From NCBI GenBank assembly GCA_934426285.1, contig CAKRYE010000028.1:1-25954 (forward strand): a stretch of 25,954 nucleotides of DNA. Reading direction: 5' to 3'. A program made the translations under genes and the position numbers. The DNA is from an uncultured Blautia sp. (lineage in GTDB: Bacteria > Bacillota > Clostridia > Lachnospirales > Lachnospiraceae). This document shows, piece after piece, positions 15,908 to 23,650 of the stretch (its first letter is position 1; each line of letters begins with the position of its first letter). Below the pieces are notes generated by a model. The model did not search any database. It had not been told where the DNA came from and worked only from the letters and a program-made list of their open reading frames with translations.

Positions 15908-16486
15908 ATGTATCATTCTGAATTTTATAAAAATGTGGTTGCAGTGACGAACCGTTCTCTGTGTGAACGTCCATTTTTGGAGCAGATAGAACGTGTCTGT
16001 GCCTGTCATCCAAAAGCATTGATCCTGAGGGAAAAGGATATGCCAGAGGAAGAATATTTCCTTTTGGCAAAAGAGGTGCTGGAAATCTGCAGACAATATC
16101 AGGTTTCCTGCATCCTTCATACTTACGTGGAGGCAGCCAGAAAACTGGGGCATCCCTGTATCCATCTGCCATTATTTCTCCTTGAAAAATATCAGGGAAA
16201 ACTGGGTGATTTTCAGGAAACAGGATGTTCAGTACATTCTGTGGAAGATGCTCTGAAGGCACAGCAGTTAGGGGCTACCTATGTCACAGCAGGACATATT
16301 TATACAACAAATTGTAAAAAAGGACTTCCGCCAAGAGGACTGGAGTTTCTGGGGGAGGTTTGTAAGGCAGTGACAGTTCCGGTGTATGCAATAGGAGGGA
16401 TTCATCCGGGGACAGATCAGCTGTCTGAGGTTATGAGGCATGGTGCAGCAGGTGGATGCATTATGTCAGATATGATGAAGATATAG
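15908..16486 (+). CDS. tenI: TenI/ThiE-superfamily protein, TenI-like (thiazole tautomerase)
   Basis: A 192-residue TIM-barrel protein of the thiamine phosphate synthase family: VAVTNRSLC, ILREKDMPEEEYFLLA, GCSVHSVEDALKAQQLGATYV and VYAIGGIHP. The loop AGHIYTTNCKKGLPPRG (His130) is the TenI form; true ThiE enzymes have a phosphate-binding PTxTK version instead. TenI isomerises the thiazole carboxylate made by ThiG. A ThiE activity cannot be excluded. It lies 36 bases after the acyltransferase and shares a terminator with thiC, which faces it. No TPP riboswitch precedes it, so unlike thiC it does not seem to be thiamine-controlled. Ribosome site GAGG about 10 bases before the ATG. Confidence 0.78.
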   Translation: MYHSEFYKNVVAVTNRSLCERPFLEQIERVCACHPKALILREKDMPEEEYFLLAKEVLEICRQYQVSCILHTYVEAARKLGHPCIHLPLFLLEKYQGKLGDFQETGCSVHSVEDALKAQQLGATYVTAGHIYTTNCKKGLPPRGLEFLGEVCKAVTVPVYAIGGIHPGTDQLSEVMRHGAAGGCIMSDMMKI

Positions 16487-16514
16487 AAGATATAATTGAT
16501 ATAAGCTATAATAG

Positions 16515-16572
16515 AAAAGCCACATTTCACAGGGATTAACCAAATAGGGTGCCTGTGAAAATGTGGCTTTTT
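16515..16572. terminator. Bidirectional terminator between tenI and thiC
   Basis: A long stem with one bulged base: AAAAGCCACATTT-CACAGG (16515-16533) against CCTGTG-AAAATGTGGCTTTTT (from 16552). It has A's on the left and T's on the right, so it works in both directions and serves the convergent tenI and thiC. Confidence 0.88.
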
Positions 16573-16615
16573 GTATTTATGTGATTATGATTTTCTGTTT
16601 GGATCTTTTGGGGGA

Positions 16616-17926
16616 TTATTCATCAAAAATGGTAACAATCTCTCCGTCCAGAATACGGTTTGTATTTTTAACAGCACAGAAGTTTCCGCACATACTGCAG
16701 GTGTCTTCTTTCTCTGGTTTTGCTTCTGCACGATAGCGTCTTGCCTTCTCCGGATCCATGCTGAGTCTGAACATTTCTTCCCAGTCAAGGCGTTTTCTTG
16801 CTTCACTCATCTTGTAATCCCAGTCAGCTGCGCCAGGAACTCCCTTAGCAATATCTGCTGCGTGAGCTGCGATTTTAGCTGCAATAATTCCTTCTTTTAC
16901 ATCAGCTGCATTGGGCAGACGAAGATGTTCTGCTGGTGTTACATAGCAGAGGAAGGAAGCTCCTGAATAGGCTGCGATAGCACCTCCGATGGCAGAAGTA
17001 ATGTGGTCATATCCCGGAGCAACATCTGTTACAAGAGGTCCAAGTACATAGAAAGGAGCACCGTGGCACAGTGTTTTCTGGATTTCCATGTTGGCTGCGA
17101 TCTGGTTCATCGGCATATGTCCGGGTCCTTCGATCATAACCTGTACATTCTTTTCCCAGGCGCGTTTTGTAAGCTCGCCAAGAGTGATCAGCTCTTCAAT
17201 CTGAGCAGTATCTGTTGCATCTGCAAGGCATCCCGGACGGCATGCATCACCCAGACTTAAGGTAATATCATATTCCTGACAGATATCCAGGATTTCATCA
17301 AAATGCTCATAGAACGGGTTCTCTTTTCCTGTCATTTCCATCCATGCAAACATGATGGAACCGCCTCTGGAAACGATGTTCATGAGACGTTTATTCTGTT
17401 TGAAACGAGCAGCAGTGGCACGATTCATACCGCAGTGGATCGTCATGAAATCCACACCGTCTTCTGCGTGCATACGTACAATATCAATCCACTCTTCGGA
17501 AGTGATCTTGCCAAGTGCTTTGTGATAATATACAACTGCATCATAGATCGGAACAGTACCGATCATTGCCGGACATTCAGCGGTGAGCTTGCGGCGGAAG
17601 CTTCTGGTATCTCCGTAGGAACTGAGATCCATGATGGCTTCTGCGCCCATTTCTACTGCAGAATGTACTTTTTCATATTCCATGTCAACGTCTTTCCAGT
17701 CTCTGGAAACACCTAAATTTACATTGATCTTGGTAGTCAGTTTTGCGCCCACACCGCTTGGACTGATGCTTTTGTGATTTTTGTTGCAGGGAATGATAAC
17801 CTGTCCTTTTGCAATCAGTTCTCTTAATTCTTCTACGTCAAAGTGTTCTTTTTCTGCCACGATTTCCATCTGTGGTGTGATGATTCCGCAACGGGCTGCG
17901 TCCATCTGTGTTGTGTACTGTGTCAT
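16616..17926 (-). CDS. thiC: Phosphomethylpyrimidine synthase ThiC
   Basis: Radical-SAM enzyme that rearranges aminoimidazole ribotide into HMP phosphate, the pyrimidine half of thiamine. The 436-residue sequence shows the ThiC blocks [53 protein letters not shown] and CYVTPAEHL. The iron-sulfur cysteines are at the C-terminus, C410, C413 and C417 (C-x2-C-x3-C, one residue tighter than the E. coli C-x2-C-x4-C). Length matches the short clostridial form without the N-terminal extension of enteric ThiC. Start ATG 17926 follows AAGGAGGA by about 5 bases; the frame is open seven codons further without a better site. Expression is controlled by the TPP riboswitch and terminator upstream. Confidence 0.97.
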   Translation of the reverse strand: MTQYTTQMDAARCGIITPQMEIVAEKEHFDVEELRELIAKGQVIIPCNKNHKSISPSGVGAKLTTKINVNLGVSRDWKDVDMEYEKVHSAVEMGAEAIMDLSSYGDTRSFRRKLTAECPAMIGTVPIYDAVVYYHKALGKITSEEWIDIVRMHAEDGVDFMTIHCGMNRATAARFKQNKRLMNIVSRGGSIMFAWMEMTGKENPFYEHFDEILDICQEYDITLSLGDACRPGCLADATDTAQIEELITLGELTKRAWEKNVQVMIEGPGHMPMNQIAANMEIQKTLCHGAPFYVLGPLVTDVAPGYDHITSAIGGAIAAYSGASFLCYVTPAEHLRLPNAADVKEGIIAAKIAAHAADIAKGVPGAADWDYKMSEARKRLDWEEMFRLSMDPEKARRYRAEAKPEKEDTCSMCGNFCAVKNTNRILDGEIVTIFDE

Positions 17927-17988
17927 TTTTTCCTCCTTGCCCTGCACTGCGGGCCTGTTACTGTCATCTTATGACAGTAATCTGAAAT
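17923..17988 (-). other. Possible 21-codon leader peptide overlapping the thiC start
   Basis: AGGAGG at 17997-18002 stands 8 bases before an ATT at 17988 on the minus strand. The frame reads through ATG at 17967 and ends at TGA 17923-17925, overlapping the thiC ATG as ATGA. The end of the peptide is basic (RARRKK, partly because it covers the thiC ribosome site). ATT is a rare start. A perfect 10-bp hairpin, 17958-17980 with a 3-base loop, falls inside it. Seen directly, but translation is unproven. Confidence 0.22.
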
Positions 17989-18106
17989 GAATTGCGCCTC
18001 CTGATCTGACAGGGACTTGCACCTGCGCATATTCGTATGAAAGTTACCTAAATAGTTTCTGTTCTGCTACAAATAGCCTGGCAGAGAGTGGTGCCCCCGG
18101 TCTGCC

Positions 18107-18152
18107 GAAAAAAATAGGGACTGCAATGCGCCAACAAGCGTATAGCAGTCCC
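18107..18152 (-). terminator. Riboswitch-controlled terminator of thiC
   Basis: On the minus strand GGGACTGC (18145-18152) pairs with GCAGTCCC (18117-18124), followed by TATTTTTTT. It lies 50 bases after the TPP aptamer and 180 bases before thiC. Sequence just past the aptamer (TTAACCGTAG) can pair with CTGCGATTAA before the stem, a possible part of the alternative fold. Confidence 0.85.
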
Positions 18153-18199
18153 GAAGAACTTAAAGTTAATCGCAGCTGTCATCATTATGGACAGAACTA

Positions 18200-18296
18200 C
18201 GGTTAATTTCCCTACGTTGGCATTATCCAAATCAGGTATAAGGGTCGAAGTTGAAGACTTCCTCTCAGCCTGCTGTCACAAGCTCCCCAGTTATCT
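18200..18296 (-). promoter_or_regulatory. TPP riboswitch (thi-box)
   Basis: On the minus strand the aptamer reads CTGGGGAGC, then GGCTGAGAGGAAG, ACCC, ACCTGATTTGGATAATGCCA and CGTAGGGAA. All conserved THI-element parts are present and in order, including CTGAGA and the GGATAATGCCA core. It binds thiamine pyrophosphate and, with the terminator downstream, shuts off thiC when thiamine is plentiful. It begins almost at the predicted transcript start. Confidence 0.97.
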
Positions 18297-18304
18297 GTTT
18301 TTCT

Positions 18305-18333
18305 AGTATATTCTTGTTTGTTATATCTGTCAA
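18305..18333 (-). promoter_or_regulatory. SigA promoter of thiC
   Basis: On the minus strand TTGACA (18328-18333) is 17 bases before TATACT (18305-18310): a perfect -35 and near-perfect -10. Transcription starts about 18298, right ahead of the aptamer. It lies just past the stop codon of the Fn3-like gene. Confidence 0.85.
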
Positions 18334-18351
18334 GCCTTGGTTGTAAAAGAA

Positions 18352-19353
18352 TTATACCCGGCGGAGATAAAGATAATATGCAGAATTTTTGTCGGACTGC
18401 CAGGTCTTTTTCCCTACTTTTTTGTTTGCTGCGATCTTGACGTAATAGCGGGTGCCAAGAGTCATGTTATTTAAGCGGAAGGAATTGGCACTGGTTGTTG
18501 CTGCCTTTTTGTAGGAGCTGCTGCCGGGATATTTGACATAAACCGTATAGCTCTGGGCACCGGCCACCTTGTTCCATTTGATCGTCATGCTGTTTCGTGT
18601 GTTGCTGGCTTTTTTAGGTACAATACCCTTGGCTACATATCTGGTAGTTGGGGTAGTGCTGACAAATTTCTTGCCCTGTAAAGTAAGATATGGATAAATT
18701 TCTACTTTATAAAAAGCATCCTTCTGTAACGGCAGTGTGAAGGTGTAGCGATTATTGTAAAATTTGGTTGTTGTTTTCTTGGTCTGGTAGCTGGTATATG
18801 CTACTTTGTATCCTGTGATTGCATTATAAGGTGTTACGGTTTTCATGTTGAAGGTGTAGCCCTTGTCTGAAGAATAGGAGGTTTTAATACCAACGGATTT
18901 GTATAATGTAGCGCAGATGATCGTGGTGACAGTGGTGGATTCTTCAGAGTCATTGCCTGCAAGGATGGCAACAGTGTATGCCTTTCCGGGGTTCAGCTTA
19001 TTGATTTTACATTTTGTTTTGGAAGTGGTACCGAGAACCTTGTAGCTGTCTGTACCATTGCTGGATTTGATCCGGATGGTATATTTGGTAGCCCCTTCTA
19101 CTTTGTTCCAGGCAAGAGAAATAGAAGTCTCGGTAGCGGCAGTCTGGACAATATTGGAGGTTGAGCCTACATAGGTGGCATTGTCCACCTCTTCAGTGGA
19201 AAGTACAGGTACTTCCGGAATACTGCTTTCCTCCGGTGCGGGAGCCAGTATGGCTTCTGTTGAAGCGGCAAAGGCAGCTGTGGACATGCCAACAGTCAGA
19301 ACAGCGCAAAGTCCCAGGCTGACAAGTAATTTTTTTAAACCTTTCATCTTCAT
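18352..19353 (-). CDS. Secreted fibronectin type III-like protein
   Basis: A 333-residue exported protein. Residues 1-30 are a signal peptide (two Lys-rich turns, hydrophobic core, TAAFA-A cleavage near 29-30), followed by a Pro/Glu-rich spacer. Two clear Fn3-like units are at about 65-150 (ISLAWNKVEGATKYTIRI) and 245-333 (MTIKWNKVAGAQSYTVYVK), each with the W-x-K-V-x-G-A-x-x-Y signature; the middle part looks like a third, divergent one. No sortase motif, cell-wall repeat or catalytic domain is seen, so it is either free or held by partners. Ribosome site GGAGGAG 8 bases before ATG. No terminator was seen between its stop and the thiC promoter. Function unknown; adhesion or matrix role is only a family-level guess. 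Confidence 0.82.
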   Translation of the reverse strand: MKMKGLKKLLVSLGLCAVLTVGMSTAAFAASTEAILAPAPEESSIPEVPVLSTEEVDNATYVGSTSNIVQTAATETSISLAWNKVEGATKYTIRIKSSNGTDSYKVLGTTSKTKCKINKLNPGKAYTVAILAGNDSEESTTVTTIICATLYKSVGIKTSYSSDKGYTFNMKTVTPYNAITGYKVAYTSYQTKKTTTKFYNNRYTFTLPLQKDAFYKVEIYPYLTLQGKKFVSTTPTTRYVAKGIVPKKASNTRNSMTIKWNKVAGAQSYTVYVKYPGSSSYKKAATTSANSFRLNNMTLGTRYYVKIAANKKVGKKTWQSDKNSAYYLYLRRV

Positions 19354-19382
19354 AAAATCTCCTCCTTTTGAAGAATTGTGAG

Positions 19383-19427
19383 AAAAAATAAAACTCCGCA
19401 GATGATAATCAGTATTTTTTACGGAGT
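19383..19427 (-). promoter_or_regulatory. Terminator-like stem in the leader of the Fn3 gene
   Basis: ACTCCG (minus 5' arm at 19422-19427) pairs with CGGAGT (19393-19398), followed on the minus strand by TTTATTTTTT. A TATAAT at 19447-19452 (minus) lies just upstream, so the stem would be transcribed before the gene at 19353. It may be an attenuator; the stem is only 6 bp with a 23-base loop. Confidence 0.4.
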
Positions 19428-19541
19428 AAAGGGTTATGTTTATCTGATTATAACATATGGGAGTTTATATCTGTATTTTAAATATTAAGATTTTGGGCAG
19501 AATCCAGGAAGCCTGACCGTGTTTCAGGGATAACCGGGAGG

Positions 19542-19820
19542 TTATTCATCCCACCCGTCATACATACGGATGGTAACCTGGATGTTACGTACAACGTCCC
19601 CTTCCTGAAGTGTCAGGTCGGATTCATCAGAAACAGGGGGGAGATCCATTTCGTCTTCCATAAGTTCTGCATAGATCCAGTTGTAAGCAGCATCATTGGC
19701 ATTGTCAATGGCATCCTCCAGAGAATCTCCCTCTGCCTCGCAGCATGCCAGATCAGGGAAGAATCCATGATATCTGCCGGATTCATTTTTGCGGAAAACC
19801 GCAGGATATATAAATTTCAT
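19542..19820 (-). CDS. HicB-family protein, no HicA partner seen
   Basis: A 92-residue protein with the HicB partial RNase-H fold: YPAVFRKNESGRYHGFFPDLACCEAEGDSLEDAIDNANDAAYNWI is the typical pattern (described here in parts), where GFFPDL-x-x-C-x-x-x-G-D-S-x-x-x-A is the hallmark. HicB proteins are antitoxins to HicA mRNA interferases. No HicA-like double-stranded-RNA-binding frame with its His is visible on either side: upstream is a promoter region, downstream the leader of the Fn3 gene. It also lacks an added C-terminal DNA-binding domain. It may be a solitary regulator. GAGGAG about 10 bases before ATG. Confidence 0.8.
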   Translation of the reverse strand: MKFIYPAVFRKNESGRYHGFFPDLACCEAEGDSLEDAIDNANDAAYNWIYAELMEDEMDLPPVSDESDLTLQEGDVVRNIQVTIRMYDGWDE

Positions 19821-19910
19821 AAGCTTAGCTCCTCTCGAAAGTTATAATGTGATGTTATGATTTTCTCCTGTATTTATTATAGAAAGGAATCATATTTTTA
19901 TGTGTTTTGG

Positions 19911-19940
19911 TTTACGTTTACACAGGAAATAGTATATAAT
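19911..19940 (+). promoter_or_regulatory. Promoter of the OGG-type glycosylase gene
   Basis: TTTACG (19911-19916), 18 bases, TATAAT (19935-19940), placing the start of RNA near 19947 and supporting the ATG at 19990 over a GTG at 19960. Confidence 0.55.
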
Positions 19941-19989
19941 ACATTCATACATTCATCAAGTGATAAAAAGAATTACCGAGGGTAATCTG

Positions 19990-20814
19990 ATGGGAGATCA
20001 AGCTATGCTGACAATTGAAATGGACAATTTTGACCTGGGACAGATCTGCAGGTCAGGACAGTGCTTCCGGATGGAGCAGATCGGGGAAAACCGATATCGG
20101 GTGATCGCCGGAGACATGTATCTGGAGCTGACCCAGGAGAAGGGAATCGTTAATTTCTTCTGTCCGGAACTGGATTTTGTTGTATTTTGGATTCGCTATT
20201 TCGATCTGGACTGTGATTATAGAAAATACATAAACAGGATCAATCCGCGGGATAAATATCTGAAAGCTGCCGGTGAGATGGGAAGCGGCATCCGGATTTT
20301 ACAGCAGGATCTTTGGGAAGTGATCATTTCCTTCCTTATTTCCCAGCAGAATAATATTACCAGGATCAAAAAATGTATTGAAAATATCTGCCGGGAATTT
20401 GGAGAGAAAAAGATAAGCAGCACAGGTGTGGAATATTATGCTTTTCCCACAGCACAGGCGCTGGCAAAGGCTACTGAGGAGCAGCTGCAGGAGTGTAACC
20501 TGGGATATCGTGCCAAATATGTGCTGGATACTGCCAGAAGGGTAGTATTCGGAGATTTTGATCCGGACAAACTATATGATATGAAGTATCAAAGTGCCCG
20601 CAAAGAACTTCTGCAGCTATATGGAGTGGGAGAAAAGGTAGCGGACTGTATCTGCCTGTTTGGACTACATCAGCTGGAGGCTTTTCCTGTGGATACACAT
20701 ATCCGGCAGGTACTGGATGAACATTACAAAAGAGGATTTCCTAACAGGAGATATAGTGATTGTAAAGGGGTGATGCAGCAGTATATTTTTTATTATGAGT
20801 TAACTGTTTCATAA
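19990..20814 (+). CDS. 8-oxoguanine DNA glycosylase, OGG1 type
   Basis: Cuts 8-oxoguanine from DNA and nicks the strand. Residues 1-100 are the OGG N-domain (SGQCFRMEQIGENRYRVIAG), followed by the helix-hairpin-helix GPD fold. The catalytic Lys216 is in GVGEKVADCICL and the Asp235 in FPVDTHIRQV; their spacing of 19 residues equals that of human OGG1 (K249, D268). LISQQNN is also conserved. The ATG at 19990 is chosen because GAGGG lies 7 bases before it. 274 residues fits bacterial OGG proteins. It is followed by a Nif11-like gene and an ABC importer, with endonuclease III 3 kb away. Confidence 0.91.
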   Translation: MGDQAMLTIEMDNFDLGQICRSGQCFRMEQIGENRYRVIAGDMYLELTQEKGIVNFFCPELDFVVFWIRYFDLDCDYRKYINRINPRDKYLKAAGEMGSGIRILQQDLWEVIISFLISQQNNITRIKKCIENICREFGEKKISSTGVEYYAFPTAQALAKATEEQLQECNLGYRAKYVLDTARRVVFGDFDPDKLYDMKYQSARKELLQLYGVGEKVADCICLFGLHQLEAFPVDTHIRQVLDEHYKRGFPNRRYSDCKGVMQQYIFYYELTVS

Positions 20815-20858
20815 AGGTTACCTGAACAAACTGCAAATCTGACGAGGAGGACAAAATT

Positions 20859-21149
20859 ATGGAAATTGGAGCAATGCTTGATGAATTACGGGAAATGGCG
20901 TTAAAGGATGAGAAAATCCGGCAGGAACTGCTGGATACAAGGAAGGATCCACATCCGCTGGCTGCTTTTTGCAGTAAATGCCGGGAACTGGGATATGAAA
21001 TTTATGAAATGGATCTGATCACAGCAGGGGAGGAATTCTATGCAACCATGCGCCGAAGTACCAATGGCGGCGGAGAGAATTCACCTAAGCTGGAGGGAGA
21101 AGATGATTTTTATGAATTATTTTTTGCAAGTCTGGAGCAAAAAAACTGA
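20859..21149 (+). CDS. Small Nif11-like protein
   Basis: A 96-residue acidic protein with an excellent AGGAGG site. Residues 1-60 (LDELREMALKDEKIRQELL, then DPHPLAAFCSKCRELGYEIYEMDL) resemble the helical Nif11 domain, often a leader in peptide natural products. The end reads STNGGGENSPKLEGEDDFYE and then an aromatic-acidic tail, which is unlike a typical Cys- or Ser-rich core peptide; two Cys lie in the leader-like part, not the tail. No lanthionine synthetase, radical SAM or peptidase-transporter gene is adjacent. It is 44 bases after the OGG gene and may be co-transcribed with it. Best called a conserved small protein of unknown function; Nif11 relation is by eye. Confidence 0.7.
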   Translation: MEIGAMLDELREMALKDEKIRQELLDTRKDPHPLAAFCSKCRELGYEIYEMDLITAGEEFYATMRRSTNGGGENSPKLEGEDDFYELFFASLEQKN

Positions 21150-21216
21150 AAGTATGTTATAATCAACTTAACGTAATAAAGCGGATTACTTATTTTAAGA
21201 GAAAGGTGCGGAGAAA

Positions 21217-22251
21217 ATGAAAAGAAAATTAATGGCATGGACAATGACCCTGTGTATGTGCGCAGGACTGGCAGGAGGTACAGGAGCTGTAAGCATATGG
21301 GCAGCGGAAGATAATACAAGCGCGGAGGATACACAGAGCGATGCTGTAGAGGAAACCGGCGAGGAAGAAACAGCGGATCCGGATGCAGTACGTGTAGGTG
21401 CATTAAAGGGACCAACAGCAATGGGAATGGCACAGCTTCTGGATGCGGACGGATATGATTTTACGATTGCTGCATCTCCGGATGAGATCGTACCTATGGT
21501 TGTACAGGGCAATCTGGATATTGCTGCAGTTCCGGCAAATCTGGCAGCAACCCTGTATCAGAAAACAGAAAAGGATGTCAGCGTGCTGGCTGTAAATACT
21601 CTGGGTGTTCTTTATATTGTGGAGAATGGTGACAGCGTGAAATCCGTGGAGGATCTGAAGGGTAAAACCATTTATGCCAGCGGAAAGGGCGCAACTCCGG
21701 AATATGCTCTGGATTCTGTTCTGGAAGCCAGTGGAATTGATCCGAAAAAAGATGTGACAATAGAATATAAATCAGAGCATGCAGAGGTTGTTTCAGCACT
21801 GGCTCAGGATCAGACTGCAGTAGGACTTCTGCCTCAGCCTTTTGTAACGACTGCTTTGATGAAAAATGACAAATTAAAGGTTGCCCTGGATCTGAATGAA
21901 CTGTGGGAAGCTTCTATGAATGATGACAGCAGGCTGGTAACTGGCGTGGTGATCGCTAAGAATGAATTTATCAAGGATCATGCAGACCAGGTGGATGCTT
22001 TTATGGATGCCTATAAGGAATCTGTAGATTTTGTAAACAGCGACACAGAAGCTGCGGCACAGATTATCGGTGACCATGATATTATCCCCAAAGAGGTTGC
22101 GCAGAAGGCAATTCCGGATTGCAGTATTGTATTCATTGAAGGAGATGATATGAAAACCATGCTTTCAGGATATCTGGCAATCTTAAATGATCAGAATCCG
22201 CAGATTATTGGAGGACAGTTGCCGGACGATGAGTTCTATTACAAACGATAG
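21217..22251 (+). CDS. ABC importer substrate-binding protein, NMT1/SsuA-like
   Basis: A 344-residue exported binding protein. A signal peptide covers about 1-30 with a cleavage site near SIWA-A; unlike most Gram-positive binding proteins it has no lipobox Cys at the cut site (the two Cys are inside the hydrophobic core). A Glu/Asp/Thr-rich linker (31-55) follows, then the binding fold: VRVGALKGPTAMGMAQLL, DEIVPMVVQGNLDIAAVPANLA, VEDLKGKTIYASGKGATPEYALD and VGLLPQPFVTTAL. This pattern is that of aliphatic sulfonate, nitrate and thiamine-precursor binders. The substrate is not determinable; no riboswitch lies before it. First of a three-gene importer; a TATAAT at about 21159-21164 may be its own promoter. 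Confidence 0.86.
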   Translation: MKRKLMAWTMTLCMCAGLAGGTGAVSIWAAEDNTSAEDTQSDAVEETGEEETADPDAVRVGALKGPTAMGMAQLLDADGYDFTIAASPDEIVPMVVQGNLDIAAVPANLAATLYQKTEKDVSVLAVNTLGVLYIVENGDSVKSVEDLKGKTIYASGKGATPEYALDSVLEASGIDPKKDVTIEYKSEHAEVVSALAQDQTAVGLLPQPFVTTALMKNDKLKVALDLNELWEASMNDDSRLVTGVVIAKNEFIKDHADQVDAFMDAYKESVDFVNSDTEAAAQIIGDHDIIPKEVAQKAIPDCSIVFIEGDDMKTMLSGYLAILNDQNPQIIGGQLPDDEFYYKR

Positions 22252-23014
22252 AGGCAGAGCTGAAAATAAAAAATATACAGGAATCCGCATACTGGCAGTG
22301 CTTTTCTGGATTGCAGTCTGGCAGATTGCCAGTATGTGGCTTGGACAGGAGATCTTGCTTGCATCTCCTGTTTCTGTTATCCGGAGACTTTTTGAACTGG
22401 TTTTTACAGATGATTTCTGGCGTTCTGCAGGATTCAGCTTCGGAAGGATCGTGCTGGGATTTTCCATGGCTTTGATATTGGGGGTTCTACTGGCAGTACT
22501 GGCATTTTTGTCCCGGACAGTGGAAATTCTGCTGAATCCGGTGCTCACGGCAGTGAAATCTACACCTGTAGCTTCTTTTATTATTCTCTGCCTGATCTGG
22601 ATCCCTTCCAGGAATCTGTCAGTTTTTATTTCCTTTCTCATGGTGCTTCCTGTGATCTATACCAACATTCTGGAGGGAATCCACCAGACAGACCGGCAGA
22701 TCCTGGAGATGGCGAAGGTGTTTCAGGTGAGCATGGGAAGGCAGATCAGATATATTTATGTATCGCAGATATTGCCCTATTTTGTTTCTGCCTGCAGGCT
22801 TTCCCTGGGTATGTGCTGGAAGGCCGGAGTGGCAGCAGAGGTGATCGGAGTACCCAAGGGGTCTATTGGAGAAAAGCTTTACAATGCCAAGATCTATCTG
22901 GAGACTCCGGATCTTTTTGCCTGGACAATAGTGATCATAGTGATCAGCTTTGTATTTGAGAAATGCTTTTTGTGGCTGGTGCGAAAAGTAGTGTATTGTG
23001 TGGAGCATAAATAG
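22229..23014 (+). CDS. ABC importer permease, SsuC/TauC-like
   Basis: A 261-residue membrane protein of the binding-protein-dependent transport family, with about six helices (first LAVLFWIAVWQIASMWLG, residues about 18-35) and the EAA coupling loop near ILEMAKVFQVSMGRQIRYIYVSQILP, described in parts: E-x-A-x-x-x-x-x-x-x-x-x-x-x-I-x-x-P type. GMCWKAGVAAEVIGVPKGSIG is typical of the SsuC group. ATG 22229 is used; GGAGG at 22210-22214 is 14 bases away, longer than ideal, and the gene overlaps the binding protein by 23 bases, which suggests coupling. The frame is open further upstream to 22187 but without a site. Confidence 0.86.
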   Translation: MSSITNDRGRAENKKYTGIRILAVLFWIAVWQIASMWLGQEILLASPVSVIRRLFELVFTDDFWRSAGFSFGRIVLGFSMALILGVLLAVLAFLSRTVEILLNPVLTAVKSTPVASFIILCLIWIPSRNLSVFISFLMVLPVIYTNILEGIHQTDRQILEMAKVFQVSMGRQIRYIYVSQILPYFVSACRLSLGMCWKAGVAAEVIGVPKGSIGEKLYNAKIYLETPDLFAWTIVIIVISFVFEKCFLWLVRKVVYCVEHK

Positions 23015-23071
23015 CTTCGACAGTGAAGAGATGTGCAGTTGTGATAACAGATTACAGCAGGAGGAAGAGGA

Positions 23072-23650
23072 ATGGATATTAGGATAAAGCATCTTGGCAA
23101 GGCCTATGGAGAGCAGCAGATCCTTAAGGATTTTTCCTGCCTGTTTCCGGAAGGGAAAACTACCTGCATCAGGGGAAAATCCGGATGTGGAAAGACAACT
23201 TTGCTTCGTCTGCTCCTGGGACTGGAAAGTCCGGATACCGGTGAGATAGAAGGAATGGAAGGGAAAAAGATTGCAGCGGTATTTCAGGAAGACCGTTTGT
23301 GTGAGAATTTAAGTGCAGCCTCCAATATACGAATGGTGTGTCGGGAACCGATTACAGATCAGCAGCTGGAGGAGGCCTATAAAGCCGTGGCGCTCACCGA
23401 TATCTGGCAGAAGCCTGTCCGCGAATTAAGCGGTGGAATGCGCAGGAGAGTCTCTGTCCTCCGGGCGCTGCTGGCAGAGTCTGATTGTGTGGTCATGGAT
23501 GAACCTCTGAAGGGGCTGGATGAAGACACAAAGGAAAAAACCATAAAATACATTCTGGAAAAAACTACTGGAAAAACTTTAATCTTTGTGACACATGAGG
23601 AAAAGGAGGAGAGACTCCTGAAAGCGGATGGAATAATAGAAGTTCTCTGA
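23072..23650 (+). CDS. ABC importer ATP-binding protein, short
   Basis: Powers the importer. Walker A GKSGCGKTT (35-43), Q-loop in VFQEDRL, signature LSGGM (119-123), Walker B CVVMDEP (139-145) and switch His175 in FVTHEE are all present. At 192 residues it is shorter than the usual 240-260 because the C-terminal extension after the switch region is missing and the helical part is compact; all catalytic motifs remain, so it looks functional. AGGAGG before the ATG. Last gene of the importer; its stop abuts the stop of endonuclease III on the other strand with no terminator between. Confidence 0.92.
   Translation: MDIRIKHLGKAYGEQQILKDFSCLFPEGKTTCIRGKSGCGKTTLLRLLLGLESPDTGEIEGMEGKKIAAVFQEDRLCENLSAASNIRMVCREPITDQQLEEAYKAVALTDIWQKPVRELSGGMRRRVSVLRALLAESDCVVMDEPLKGLDEDTKEKTIKYILEKTTGKTLIFVTHEEKEERLLKADGIIEVL

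Noticed and set aside
18010..18045. T-arm-like sequence GGTGCAAGTCCC suggesting a tRNA in the thiC leader
   Set aside because: No acceptor stem, anticodon arm or D arm can be folded around it.
18048..18230. Minus-strand frame of 60 codons across the riboswitch terminator
   Set aside because: It crosses the TPP aptamer edge and terminator stem and has no ribosome site; the RNA elements explain this DNA.
19820..19990. A HicA toxin gene next to the HicB-like gene
   Set aside because: No frame with the HicA pattern was found on either strand in the flanking gaps.
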